Positions 34,645 through 43,320 are shown, counted from the stretch's first letter. The stretch is DNA of 64,000 nt from an uncultured Eubacteriales bacterium (GCA_902793605.1 CADBEB010000010.1:25194-89193); one strand, 5' to 3'. Notes: generated by a model from the sequence alone, not told the origin. Program-made: numbers and translations.

Positions 34645-36099
34645 TTAACCGGGCATAGCCAGTGCCGCGGCGCCGATGCCCTCCAGCGCCATCTCCGGCG
34701 AGTTCTTCGCCAGCAGGCAGGTCTCCCCCGCCTTCATCCTGATCGCGGATCCGGCCCAGCGCAGGATCAGCTCGCCCTCGGTCACCGTCAGGATGCCGAA
34801 GTCGCTGATCTCCGGCAGGGTCTCGATGCCGCTGATCCGCAGCAGGTCCAGGCTGAAGCTGTCCTCCGTCAGGACGCGCTTGATGCCGTAGGCTTTCTCC
34901 ACCCGCACGGGGGAGAGGGGCCGCTTCAGGTTCGTCACGTCCAGCGCCTTGTCCAGATGCAGCTCGCGCTTCTTCCCGTTCCCGTCGGTCCGGTCCCAGT
35001 CGTAGAAGCGGTAGGTCACGTCCGAGGTGTCCTGCAGCTCGTACAGCACGATCCCCGACCCGATGGAATGCACGCAGCCGGCGGGAATGTAGCACACGTC
35101 CCCCGGCTTTACTCTGATGCGGTTGAGCAGCGGTTCCGGCTCGCCCCTGCGGCAGGCGTCCCGCAGCTCCTGCTTGGTCGTCCCCGGGCGGATGCCGTAA
35201 ACCAGTTCCCCGCCCTCCTTCGGCGTCTCCAGGATCAGCCAGGCCTCGTTCTTGCCGGATTTTCCGTTCTCCCGCGCGGCGGCGTAGGCGTCGTCCGGAT
35301 GCACCTGCACGCTGAGCTGCTCCTTCGCGTCGATCAGCTTCAGCAGCAGCGGGAAGGGCCCTTCCACGCAGTGGCCGACCAGCTTCTCCCCGAACTCCCG
35401 GATCAGGTCCGGCAGTTTCCGGCCCATCGGATCCGTGCTCTCCAGGCCCGGGATACAGCTGACTTCCATGCTCTCGCCGGTGTGCGGGTCCTTCGCCTCC
35501 TTGCCGTAGAGCTCCGCGAGGCGGCTTCCGCCCCAGGGGGTCAGCTCCCCGTCCCGGAAGGCCGGCACCATGCGGATCGGCCAGATCGGCGTCTCCCGCT
35601 TCAGCGGCTTGTCGAAGGTCACGACATCGTCCGGCGTGACCTCCAGGCTCATCCGGTCGCAGGCGCGGAAGCCCATCTTTTCATACAGCCGGATGGCGGC
35701 GCGGTTCTTCACGCTCGTGTCGCACCGGACGCAGTCGCACCCGCTGCGCCGCAGCATCTGCTGCACGTCGTCCAGCACCAGCCCGCCGAGGCCCGCGCCC
35801 TGCATCGAGGGATGCACCGCCAGGCGGTGGAACACGCCCGGGCGGATGCCGCAGGTCCAGCTGAGCGGCACGTACTCCGGGTCCTGCCCGATCATGAGGG
35901 TCACCGCCGCGGCGATCTCGCCGCCCTCGCGCAGGTAATACATCCGCCCGGCCTCCACGTCCTTGCGGATGACCTCCTCATTGGGGTACTTTCCCCAGTG
36001 CCACTGGGTCATGGCGTTTTCTTCCATGTGGTCCACGACCACCTGGTAAAACTGGATCAGTTCGCTGACTTCCGCGGCCGTCGCCTGGATGATCTCCAT
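34645..36099 (-). CDS. GNAT acetyltransferase - mannose-6-phosphate isomerase fusion
   Basis: 484 residues. 1-165: GNAT domain, with the acetyl-CoA loop HPSMQGAGLGGLVLDDVQ and NRAAIRLYEKMGFRAC. About 170-484: class I phosphomannose isomerase: PWGGSRLAELYG, LLKLIDAKEQLSVQVHPDD (zinc ligands), NEAWLIL (zinc Glu), YIPAGCVHSIGSG (zinc His), ending in a small cupin-like domain. ManA interconverts mannose-6-P and fructose-6-P. Both halves look intact, so this is a genuine fusion unless a stop was lost. Placed 4 bp upstream of hflX. Confidence 0.85.
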   Translation of the reverse strand: MEIIQATAAEVSELIQFYQVVVDHMEENAMTQWHWGKYPNEEVIRKDVEAGRMYYLREGGEIAAAVTLMIGQDPEYVPLSWTCGIRPGVFHRLAVHPSMQGAGLGGLVLDDVQQMLRRSGCDCVRCDTSVKNRAAIRLYEKMGFRACDRMSLEVTPDDVVTFDKPLKRETPIWPIRMVPAFRDGELTPWGGSRLAELYGKEAKDPHTGESMEVSCIPGLESTDPMGRKLPDLIREFGEKLVGHCVEGPFPLLLKLIDAKEQLSVQVHPDDAYAAARENGKSGKNEAWLILETPKEGGELVYGIRPGTTKQELRDACRRGEPEPLLNRIRVKPGDVCYIPAGCVHSIGSGIVLYELQDTSDVTYRFYDWDRTDGNGKKRELHLDKALDVTNLKRPLSPVRVEKAYGIKRVLTEDSFSLDLLRISGIETLPEISDFGILTVTEGELILRWAGSAIRMKAGETCLLAKNSPEMALEGIGAAALAMPG

Positions 36100-36140
36100 A
36101 CACGCACTCCCCTATACTTTATGTCGGATCAGATCCCTGC

Positions 36141-36413
36141 TGTGTCGTTCCGGACGAAGCTGTGTCGTTCCAGACGAAGCTGTGTCGTTCCAGACGAAGC
36201 TGTGTCATTCCGAACGAATGTGAGGAATCTCCTCCGGAACAGTCTGCAATCCGGAACGAGGGAGATTTCTCCACTCCGCCTTCGGCTCCGGTCGAAATGA
36301 CACCCTCACTGTGTCATTCCGAACGAATGTGAGGAATCTCCTCCGGAACAGTCTGCAATCCGGAACGAGAGAGATTTCTCCACTCCGCCTTCGGCTCCGG
36401 TCGAAATGACACC
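36141..36413. repeat. Tandem family-3 repeat array
   Basis: Three near-identical TGTGTCGTTCC(A/G)GACGAAGC units, then two almost identical full units of about 120 bp, each running from TGTCATTCCGAACGAATG through GAGGAATCTCC and GGGAGATTTCTCC to GGTCGAAATGACACC. Each full unit is an imperfect long hairpin. It lies between the dUTPase and ManA-fusion genes. Confidence 0.85.
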
Positions 36414-36419
36414 GGAGGT

Positions 36420-36899
36420 CTATTTCCCCGTTGAGCCCATTCCCCCGGAACGCTCGGCGAGATCGCCGTCCTCCTCCGCCGTGCCGTAGGGCAGGAAAAC
36501 GCCCTGGCAGAACCGCTCCCCGCGGCCGATCGTCACCGCCTCGCCCAGCGGGTTGCGGAGCTTCACCATGATGTGCCCCTCGTTCTTCGCGAAGGCGTAG
36601 TCGCTGTCGATCACCCCGACCGTGTTGCTCAGCCGCAGCGCGTGCCTGAATCCCAGCGAACTGCGGGGGAACAGCATCAGCACCCAGCCGGGCTCCATCT
36701 CCGCGCGGATCCCCGTCGGGATCAGGGCGCTGCCGCCCGCCGGCACGGTCACCTCCACCGGGCTCACAAAGTCGTAGCCCGCGCTCCCGGCCGTCGCCCG
36801 CCGGGGCAGCGGGATCTCGCTGAGCGGCATCCGCTCCCGCTCCCCCATCGCCTCGGCGTACTGTGCTTCCGACACGCGGGTAAATCTCGCAATACTCAT
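36420..36899 (-). CDS. dut: dUTP diphosphatase-like trimeric dUTPase
   Basis: 159 residues from the ATG at 36899 (GGTGA site; a GTG at 36908 overlapping the rsmA stop is the alternative). Five dUTPase motifs are visible: 1 AGYDF, 2 FPRSSLGF, 3 GVIDSDYAF, 4 RGERFCQGVFLPY, 5 RSGGMGSTGK. Hydrolyses dUTP to dUMP and PPi. Motif 3 lacks the usual GE after DxxY, replaced by an AKNEGHI insertion. Such dUTPases are shared by phages and clostridia; the neighbouring phage-type replication genes are suggestive. Confidence 0.85.
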   Translation of the reverse strand: MSIARFTRVSEAQYAEAMGERERMPLSEIPLPRRATAGSAGYDFVSPVEVTVPAGGSALIPTGIRAEMEPGWVLMLFPRSSLGFRHALRLSNTVGVIDSDYAFAKNEGHIMVKLRNPLGEAVTIGRGERFCQGVFLPYGTAEEDGDLAERSGGMGSTGK

Positions 36900-36904
36900 G
36901 TTCT

Positions 36905-37735
36905 TCACCGATCGATCGCGTCCGCCAGGGCCGCGATCTCCTCCAGCGTCAGCTTTTCTCCCCGGATCTTTTCATCCAGCCCCGCCGCCTGCAGCCATTC
37001 CAGCGCCTGCGCCCGCTCCGCCCGGAACGTGGCGCACAGGTTGTTCAGCATCGTCTTGCGCCGCAGGGCGAAGGCCGCCGAGGCCACCCGGAAGAACATC
37101 TCCCGGCTCCTGACCTCCACCGCCGGCTTCTCCCGCAGGGGCAGCAGCACAAAGGCGCTGTCCACCTTCGGCGGGGGGGTGAACATTTCCGCCGGGACCT
37201 TCACCGCCAGCTCCGGCTCGCACAGGAAGCGGCACAGGACCGACAGCGGGCACCAGGCCTCGTCCCCCGGCTCCGCGAGGATCTTGTCCGCCACCTCCTG
37301 CTGCACCATCAGGGCGAGGCGGCTGATCTCCAGCCCGCTCTCCAGCAGCAGCCGGATCAGCGGCGTCGTGATGTAGTACGGGATGTTCGCCACGACGGCG
37401 AAGGGCTTGCGCAGCCCCGCCGTGACCTGCTTCAGGTCCAGGGTCATCACGTCCCCCTGCACGACGGTCAGGTTCTTCTTCTCCGCGAGGAAGGCCTGCA
37501 GCAGCGGGATCAGCCGCTCGTCCAGCTCGACCGCGGTGACCTGCCCGGCCGCGTCGCACAGGTGCTTCGTCAGGCTGCCGCAGCCCGGGCCGATCTCCAG
37601 GACGTCGTCGTCCTTCGTGACCCCGGCGGCCGCCGTCAGCTCCGCCAGCAGCGCTTCGTCGTACAGGAAATTCTGCCCCAGGGTCTGCTTATACCGGAGG
37701 GCGCTGTCCCGGATCCGTTCTTTGCCCTTGCTCAT
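36905..37735 (-). CDS. rsmA: 16S rRNA dimethyladenosine transferase
   Basis: 276 residues, complete KsgA/RsmA. LGQNFLYDEALL at the N-terminus, SAM motif EIGPGCGSLTKHL, acidic VELDERLI, catalytic NIPYYITTPL, and the C-terminal helical domain. It dimethylates the two adjacent adenines of helix 45 in 16S rRNA. Start overlaps the upstream helicase-loader stop (ATGA), and its own stop overlaps a GTG of dut, so loader-rsmA-dut are translationally chained. Confidence 0.93.
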   Translation of the reverse strand: MSKGKERIRDSALRYKQTLGQNFLYDEALLAELTAAAGVTKDDDVLEIGPGCGSLTKHLCDAAGQVTAVELDERLIPLLQAFLAEKKNLTVVQGDVMTLDLKQVTAGLRKPFAVVANIPYYITTPLIRLLLESGLEISRLALMVQQEVADKILAEPGDEAWCPLSVLCRFLCEPELAVKVPAEMFTPPPKVDSAFVLLPLREKPAVEVRSREMFFRVASAAFALRRKTMLNNLCATFRAERAQALEWLQAAGLDEKIRGEKLTLEEIAALADAIDR

Positions 37736-38271
37736 CCGGCACCCTCCTCCCGCTGTTCTTCATGTCCGTTACCCAACAGTATATCACATTGCTGCCCGGG
37801 GAGGAAGACCGTCTCCCGTTCCTGTTCCTGCCCGGCGCGGTAGGTCCGCATAAAAGCCGAGGCGATGCCCGTGGAGACCTCGCCCGGGCTCAGCTGCGAC
37901 CATTCCCGGAGCTGCGCCGCGCTGCCGACGATCTTCCGGATCCGCGGCGGCAGCTTCGCGAACTCCTCCGCGCTGTTGTACAGGCTCCGGGTCAGCGCCC
38001 GGTACACCAGGCCCCAGGCCTCGACATCCGTCGGCTCCCCGGCCTGCTGCGCCTCGTTGATCAGCCGGTTGAGGGCCCCGGGGGCCGGCGGAAAGCCGCG
38101 GGTGTCAGAGGCGATGAAAGTATACAGCGCCTTCTCCACCGAGGCGTAGGGCGTCCATTCGAAGATCCGCTGCCACACGTCCGCCAGGATCTTCGGGTCC
38201 CGGTCCTTCAGGAAGGCCGGATACATCGACGTGACGATCGCGAGGATCCTGCTCGTTTCCTGCCGGTTCAT
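37732..38271 (-). CDS. Phage-type replicative helicase loader/inhibitor-like protein
   Basis: 179 residues from the ATG at 38271. The N-terminal half resembles the loader/inhibitor of G40P family: ILAIVTSMYPAFLKDRDP, then VWQRIFEWTPYASVEKALYT and GFPPAPGALNRLINEAQQ. The C-terminal half is variable and charged. These proteins bind and load DnaB-type helicases. The ribosome binding site is the last GGAGGAGGGTACGG unit of the triplet repeat that encodes the Gly/Tyr tail of the upstream gene. Start overlaps that gene's stop. Confidence 0.75.
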   Translation of the reverse strand: MNRQETSRILAIVTSMYPAFLKDRDPKILADVWQRIFEWTPYASVEKALYTFIASDTRGFPPAPGALNRLINEAQQAGEPTDVEAWGLVYRALTRSLYNSAEEFAKLPPRIRKIVGSAAQLREWSQLSPGEVSTGIASAFMRTYRAGQEQERETVFLPGQQCDILLGNGHEEQREEGAG

Positions 38272-39071
38272 CCGCCGTACCCTCCTCCACCGTACCCTCC
38301 TCCGCCGTACCCTCCTCCGCCGTCCGCCTCCGCCGCCATTTGGATAAACGGGTTCCCGGGCGGCAGCCTCACGGACGCCGCCGTGCCGCCCCGGTTCTGC
38401 TCCCGGGCCAGCCAGCCGGCGATGAACCGCCGGATGCCGCTGCGGGTCTTTCGCTTCGCGGGATTCGCCATGCACCAGCCGAGCATGTTCCGCAGCTCCT
38501 GCTCCACGTCCACGGCGGGATAGAGCTTCGCGTAGCCCCCGATCTCCTCCCGCGTGACGCCGAAGGCGCTCCCGTCGTTCAGGGGCAGCTCAATGACGGG
38601 CAGCTCCCGGACTTCGGCTTCCTGCGCCGCCTCCGCGGCTTCCCCGGCGGAAGGCAGCTCCGCCGGCTCCGTTTCAGGCGCCTCCCCCGGTCCGGCGCTT
38701 CCGGCCTCCTCCGCCGGCTCTTCGCCCTCCGCGGCGGTATCCTCCTCCGGCATCGGGAAGCGGTGCACGGAAGAGCGCATGCGCTGGTGCCGCTCCCAGG
38801 AGACGATCTTCAGGTACGCCTCCCCGCCGCTCTCGTACAGGCGGATCAGGCCTGTTTCCGCCATGAGCTGCAGCGCTTCGGTAACGGCCTTCAGGCTCAG
38901 GCCCCGCTTCCGGGGATACAGGGTGCTCGCCAGGATGGCGGGGTCCGCCAGGTAGATGCCGTAATCGTCGACCTTGACGATCAGGCGGTAGAACAGGTTC
39001 TCCTGGAAATCGGTCAGCCGGTCGATCTTCCGGTTCAGGCAGATGGACTCCTTCAGGATGCGGTTCGGCAT
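38268..39071 (-). CDS. Phage-type replisome organizer / DnaD-like protein with Gly-Tyr tail
   Basis: 267 residues from the ATG at 39071 (GGAAGGAGACCGCGAAC). Residues 1-100 match phage replisome-organizer winged-helix proteins: RILKESICLNRKIDRL, YRLIVKVDDYGIYLADP, ERHQRMRSSVHRFP. A long Glu/Ala/Pro linker (about 105-165) follows, then a second folded block ending near AGWLAREQN. The tail is three GGGGYGG-type repeats encoded by tandem GGAGGAGGGTACGG units. Forms a replication-initiation pair with the downstream loader; whether chromosomal or phage-derived is unclear. Confidence 0.75.
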   Translation of the reverse strand: MPNRILKESICLNRKIDRLTDFQENLFYRLIVKVDDYGIYLADPAILASTLYPRKRGLSLKAVTEALQLMAETGLIRLYESGGEAYLKIVSWERHQRMRSSVHRFPMPEEDTAAEGEEPAEEAGSAGPGEAPETEPAELPSAGEAAEAAQEAEVRELPVIELPLNDGSAFGVTREEIGGYAKLYPAVDVEQELRNMLGWCMANPAKRKTRSGIRRFIAGWLAREQNRGGTAASVRLPPGNPFIQMAAEADGGGGYGGGGYGGGGYGG

Positions 39072-39560
39072 GTTCGCGGTCTCCTTCCCGGCCCGGCCGT
39101 TCCGGCGGGCACGGGGACAGGATAACCCGCCCGGGCGCGGAGCACACGGACACGCCGTGTCGTTTTTTCTGCTCATTTATTGCTTTTTCCGGTGCTTTTC
39201 GGCCGGTTCTGCTCAGTTATTGCTTTTTCCGGGAACAGCGGGAACACGCCTGCGGGCCGTTTGCGGCAAGGCGCCGCGGGCTGCCGCCGGAGGGGTGACA
39301 CGCCGTGTCTCCCCCCCTGAGAAATTTTTTTCGGTTTTTTTCGGGAGCGGCGCGGGACCGGCGCGGAAGTCCGCCGGGCGGAGCTCCGCGCAGAAAACGG
39401 ATTCGTATTCGGATTCTTATTCGGATTCTTATTCGGATTCGGATTCAGGCCGCGATCCGCCGCAGGTCGCCGCAGGTCGCCGCAAACTCTTCCCGTTTCT
39501 TGACATATCCTGTATACTTTGATTGATGAAAACCTCTGCGGAGCGGAAGGAGCGGTCGGC
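39072..39560. other. Repeat-rich non-coding region upstream of the replication pair and nadE
   Basis: About 490 bp without a credible gene. It holds two identical 13-bp palindromes GACACGCCGTGTC (39149-39161, 39297-39309), a 25-bp direct repeat (TCTGCTCA..TTTTTCCGG at 39168-39192 and 39208-39232, one mismatch) and tandem TTCGGATTC units (39398-39447). A 132-residue minus-strand frame across it is low-complexity. No DnaA box seen. Confidence 0.6.
39398..39447 (+). repeat. Short tandem repeat TTCGGATTC(TTA)
   Basis: Four to five copies of a 12-bp unit (ATTCGGATTCTT), a likely slippage-prone microsatellite upstream of nadE. Confidence 0.75.
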
Positions 39561-40343
39561 ATGGCATACACCTTTGACGCGGAAAAGGCGCGGGACGCCC
39601 TGGTGGCGGAGATCAGGAAGCTGGCGGAAGATCAGGGATTCAGCCGCGCGGTCGTCGGCATCTCCGGCGGCAAGGATTCGACCGTGACCGCCGCGCTCTG
39701 CGCCCGGGCCCTGGGGGCGGAGAACGTCTTCGGCGTCATGCTGCCCGACGGGGAGCAGGCCGATATCGACGACAGCCGCCGGGTCTGCAAGGCCCTGGGC
39801 ATCAACACCCGCACCGTGAACATCGGGAAGATCCACACCGCCCTGCGGGAGGCGACGGACCAGCTGGGCCCGGCCGCCGGCGAAGGGGAGTTCACCGTGC
39901 CGCCGCACCGGGAGAGCGACATCAACGTCGGCCCGCGCCTGCGGATGACCGTCCTGCGCTATATCGCCCAGGCCGTCGGCGCCCGCCTTGCCGGCACCGG
40001 CAACCTCTCCGAGGCGACCGTGGGCTACTGCACCAAGGACGGGGACACCTCCTGCGATTTCGCGACGCTCGGCGCCCTCACCAGCGTGGAGGTCGTCGCG
40101 GTGGGCCTGACCATGCCGGAGCTACCCCGGGACCTGGTTGAGAAGACCCCGACGGACGGCCTTTCCGGCTCCAGCGACGAGGAGCGCCTCGGCCTCCGCT
40201 ACGCCGATATCCATAAATATATCCGCCTGAGCACCTGCGGCGACCCGGCGGTTGACGAAAAGATCCGGAAAAAGGAGCGGGCGAACATGCACAAGCGGCG
40301 CATGCCCGTGATCCTGGATCCCTTCGGAGGCGCCGGCGCATGA
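39561..40343 (+). CDS. nadE: Ammonia-dependent NAD+ synthetase
   Basis: 260 residues from the ATG at 39561 (GGAAGGAGCGG). The PP-loop is VVGISGGKDSTV (35-41); GTGNLSEATVGYCTKDGD and GALTSVEVVAVG follow. No glutaminase domain, so ammonia is the nitrogen donor. It converts nicotinate adenine dinucleotide to NAD+ in the cytoplasm. Its stop overlaps the ATG of the next gene (ATGA), the first of three genes forming the complete nicotinate to NAD route. The C-terminal KERANMHKRRMPVILDPF matches the family end. Confidence 0.93.
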   Translation: MAYTFDAEKARDALVAEIRKLAEDQGFSRAVVGISGGKDSTVTAALCARALGAENVFGVMLPDGEQADIDDSRRVCKALGINTRTVNIGKIHTALREATDQLGPAAGEGEFTVPPHRESDINVGPRLRMTVLRYIAQAVGARLAGTGNLSEATVGYCTKDGDTSCDFATLGALTSVEVVAVGLTMPELPRDLVEKTPTDGLSGSSDEERLGLRYADIHKYIRLSTCGDPAVDEKIRKKERANMHKRRMPVILDPFGGAGA

Positions 40344-40945
40344 AGAACGTCCTCGCCTTCTTCGGCGCCTTCAATCCCCCGACCCGGGCCCACGTGGAGC
40401 TGGCGGACTTCGCCTTCCGCGCCGCGGGCCGCGAAGGGGTGATCTTCGTCCCCTCCCGGGCGGACTACATCCGCAACGACCAGGGGAAGAACGGCGTCCT
40501 CAGCGGGGAAACGCGGCTCGCCATGCTGGAGAAGATCGCCGAAACCCGCCCCTGGATGGAGGTCACCGACCGGGAGCTGCGGGAGCCGGTCCAGCCCCGG
40601 ACCTACGTGACCCTCTGCGCCCTCCGGAAGGACGGCTTCGCGCCCGCCCTGCTCGTGGGCTCGGACAAGCTGCCGGAGCTGCCGCGCTGGAAATACATAG
40701 CGGAACTGATCCGGGAGTTCGGCATCGTCTGCCTCACCCGGGGCGGGGACGACTGCCGCGGGATCATCGACGCGGACCCGTTCCTGAAGGAGCTTCAGGA
40801 CCGCATCACCCTCCTGGACACCCCGGACGACTGGAGGGACATCTCCTCCTCAAAGGTCCGGGAAGCCCTGCGGCAGGGCCGGCAGGAAGACCTGGCCCGC
40901 ATGGTGCCGGAGGAGATCCTCCCGATGCTGCTCCCTGATCTCTGA
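40340..40945 (+). CDS. nadD: Nicotinate-nucleotide adenylyltransferase-like protein
   Basis: 201 residues. Nucleotidyltransferase fold: FGAFNPPTRAHVELAD (T/HxGH site shown as TRAH), LVGSDKLPELPRWKYIAEL and ISSSKVREALRQG (ISSTxxR-type). It would adenylate nicotinate mononucleotide. It overlaps nadE by 4 bp and is followed 52 bp later by pncB. Slightly divergent from canonical NadD, so function rests mainly on operon context. Confidence 0.85.
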   Translation: MKNVLAFFGAFNPPTRAHVELADFAFRAAGREGVIFVPSRADYIRNDQGKNGVLSGETRLAMLEKIAETRPWMEVTDRELREPVQPRTYVTLCALRKDGFAPALLVGSDKLPELPRWKYIAELIREFGIVCLTRGGDDCRGIIDADPFLKELQDRITLLDTPDDWRDISSSKVREALRQGRQEDLARMVPEEILPMLLPDL

Positions 40946-40997
40946 CCCCTGATGACCCTGACCACTGACCCCTGATCCCTCAACAAGGAGAAAAGCC

Positions 40998-42206
40998 ATG
41001 AAACTCGATCCCATCATCCTCTCGCTCCTGGATACCGACCTGTACAAGTTCAACATGGACCAGGTGATCTTCCACAAGCACACCGACCTCATGGGCGAAT
41101 ACTACTTCCGCTGCCGGAACGAGGGCATCGTCTTCACCCCGGAAATGTATGAGGAGATCAACGCGCAGATCGACCACCTCTGCTCCCTGCGCTTCCGGCA
41201 GACGGAGCTGGACTACCTCCGCTCCATCCGCTTCATCAAGGACGACTATGTGGAGTTCCTCCGCCTCTGGCACCCGATCCGGGACTATGTCACCACGGAG
41301 CTGAAGCCCGACGGCCGGCTGAGGATCGTGGTCCGCGGCCCGCTCTTCTCCGCCATGCAGTTCGAGATCTACCTCCTGGAGATCGTGAACGAGGTCTACT
41401 TCCGCATGAACTACAACTACGACGAGCTGCTCGCCTCCGCGCAGAAGCGGCTGGACGAGAAGATCCAGTCATTCAAAGACGGGATATATACCTTCAAATT
41501 CGCCGAATTCGGCTGCCGCCGCCGTCTCAGCCGGGAGTGGCAGGACGTGGTCGTCCGCCGCCTCGCGCAGGAGACCGGCAAGTGCGTCGGCACCTCGAAT
41601 GTATACCTGGCCATGAAGTACCACCTGACGCCCGTGGGCACCTACGCCCATGAGTTCGTCCAGATGTACCAGGGCATCGACTCGATCCCCCTGGCCTATA
41701 CCAACCACTACGCCATGGAGGACTGGTACGACGAGTATCGCGGCGACAACGGGACCGCCCTCACCGATACCATCACCACGGACCTCTTCCTCCTGGACTT
41801 CAACCGCGCCATGGTCAACAACTTCTCCGGCGTCCGCCACGACAGCGGCGACCCCTACGAGTGGGGGGAAAAGATCATCGCGCACTATGAGAAGTACGGC
41901 GTGGACCCGAAGAGCAAGCAGCTGCTCTTCAGCGACAGCCTGGACTTCGACCGCGCCCAGAAGCTCTATGATCATTTCAGAGACAGGATCCGGGTCTCCT
42001 TCGGCATCGGCACCTTCTGCTCGAACGATACCGACGTGGATCCCCTGAACATCGTCATCAAGCTGCAGACCGTCAACGGCCGCGCCGTCGCGAAGCTTTC
42101 CGACAGCCCCGGCAAGGCCATGTGCCGCGACGAGGAATACCTGAAGTACCTCAGGCGTTCCGTCGCCTTCCGCCTCGACCGGGAGAAGAATGTGGGCGTG
42201 AACTAA
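40998..42206 (+). CDS. pncB: Nicotinate phosphoribosyltransferase
   Basis: 402 residues. TDLYKFNMDQVIF at the N-terminus, FKFAEFGCRRRLS (171 onward), autophosphorylated His218 in VGTYAHEFVQ, RHDSGDPYEWGEK and KLSDSPGKAMCRD. It makes nicotinate mononucleotide from nicotinate and PRPP with ATP hydrolysis. Start after AAGGAGAAAAGCC. The preceding spacer contains near-repeats of TGACCCCTGATC. The stop overlaps the convergent LacI-type gene stop by 3-4 bp. Confidence 0.93.
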   Translation: MKLDPIILSLLDTDLYKFNMDQVIFHKHTDLMGEYYFRCRNEGIVFTPEMYEEINAQIDHLCSLRFRQTELDYLRSIRFIKDDYVEFLRLWHPIRDYVTTELKPDGRLRIVVRGPLFSAMQFEIYLLEIVNEVYFRMNYNYDELLASAQKRLDEKIQSFKDGIYTFKFAEFGCRRRLSREWQDVVVRRLAQETGKCVGTSNVYLAMKYHLTPVGTYAHEFVQMYQGIDSIPLAYTNHYAMEDWYDEYRGDNGTALTDTITTDLFLLDFNRAMVNNFSGVRHDSGDPYEWGEKIIAHYEKYGVDPKSKQLLFSDSLDFDRAQKLYDHFRDRIRVSFGIGTFCSNDTDVDPLNIVIKLQTVNGRAVAKLSDSPGKAMCRDEEYLKYLRRSVAFRLDREKNVGVN

Positions 42207-43198
42207 TTGCAGCTTTCCCTGCACACCAGCGACACCGGCAGCACCACCTGCTGCGGCGGCAGCGCGCGGTCGTGGATCCTCTTGCGGAGCAGGTCGATCG
42301 CGATCCGCGCCTCCTCCTGCAGGCCGCAGTCCACGGAGCAGATCGGCTTGGGGAAGTTGATATAGCCGAGGATGTTGTCAAACCCCACAATACTGAAATT
42401 GTCCTTCAGGCCGATCCGGTCCATCAGCGTAATCTCTTCCCAGGCTTCCACATCGCAGAAGGAGAAGATCCCGGTCACCTGTTCGTCTTTCAGGCGCTTC
42501 AGACCGGCGATGATCTTCTCCTCGCTGTTGCCGCTTTCGAAGAGGCAGTCCGACTCGGCGATACCCCCCTCGCGGCAGGCGCGGATGAAGCCCTCCCGGC
42601 GTTTCTCGGTGGAATAAAGCACCGGGTTTTGGGAGAACATGGCGATCTTCCGGTGGCCGTGCTCGATGAGATGCCGCCCGGCGAGATAGCCGCCCTGCTC
42701 TTCGTCGCAGACGATGCAGTCGTCCTGATCCCCCGGGATCTTTCGGCTCAGCACCACATAGGGGATGCCGCTGGAGCGCAGCATCTCCATCGCGGGGGAC
42801 GGCGCGTAGGACGGGAGGATCAGCACCCCGTCCACCTGCCGGCTCAGGGCCATCTTCAGCACGCTGACCTCCATCTCCGGCTCGTCCTGGGCGCAGAGGA
42901 TCATCAGCGAATACCCCAGGCGGAAGGCTTCCCGCTGCAGCAGGTCCGCCAGGATCGCGTAGAAAGGATTGGACATGTTCCCGGCGATCATGGCGATGGT
43001 CTTTGTCCGTCCGGAGCGGAGGGAACTGGCGATATAGTTGCGGACATACCCCATCTCCCGGGCTACCTTCTGAATATACTCCCGGGTCTGCACGGAAATG
43101 TCCGGTTTGTTCTTCAGCGCGCGGGAGACGGTGTTGGACGTATAGCCGGTCGCCTTTGCCACGTCCTGGAGCGTGACCCTTCCGGTTGATCTGCCCAT
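42203..43198 (-). CDS. LacI-family transcriptional regulator of the arabinan operon
   Basis: 331 residues from the ATG at 43198 (GGAGAAGGGGACGGGGTC). N-terminal LacI HTH VTLQDVAKATGYTSNTVSRA and hinge helix IASSLRSGRTKTI, then a periplasmic-binding-like sensor with DGVLILPSYAPS, GHRKIAMFS and IVGFDNI. Divergent from the binding protein-AraPQ-GH51-GH43 operon, with palindromic sites in the shared intergenic region, so it is the likely arabinose/arabino-oligosaccharide-responsive repressor. Converges on pncB. Confidence 0.9.
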   Translation of the reverse strand: MGRSTGRVTLQDVAKATGYTSNTVSRALKNKPDISVQTREYIQKVAREMGYVRNYIASSLRSGRTKTIAMIAGNMSNPFYAILADLLQREAFRLGYSLMILCAQDEPEMEVSVLKMALSRQVDGVLILPSYAPSPAMEMLRSSGIPYVVLSRKIPGDQDDCIVCDEEQGGYLAGRHLIEHGHRKIAMFSQNPVLYSTEKRREGFIRACREGGIAESDCLFESGNSEEKIIAGLKRLKDEQVTGIFSFCDVEAWEEITLMDRIGLKDNFSIVGFDNILGYINFPKPICSVDCGLQEEARIAIDLLRKRIHDRALPPQQVVLPVSLVCRESCN

Positions 43199-43320
43199 GA
43201 CCCCGTCCCCTTCTCCATCGAATTTAATCGGAATCCTACCAAAAAAACAGGGTCCTGTCAAATTCCGGGGTTCCCCCGGGAATTGTTTTAAAATACAAAT
43301 ACTTTTTTTCATTTTGGGGG

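Noticed and set aside
36141..36413. CRISPR array
   Set aside because: Repeats are about 120 bp, nearly identical throughout, lack unique spacers of constant length, and there is no cas gene.
36420..39071. Prophage
   Set aside because: Only replication-type genes and dut are present. There are no integrase, capsid, terminase or lysis genes, and rsmA is embedded in the same chain.
39398..39500. Replication origin with iterons next to the DnaD-like gene
   Set aside because: The tandem TTCGGATTC units are suggestive, but there is no DnaA box, no AT-rich unwinding element and no dnaA or rep gene; a microsatellite explains them.
39173..39571. 132-residue minus-strand frame with NPNKNPNKNPN
   Set aside because: The Asn-Pro repeats are translation of a 12-bp microsatellite; no RBS and it overlaps the nadE start region.
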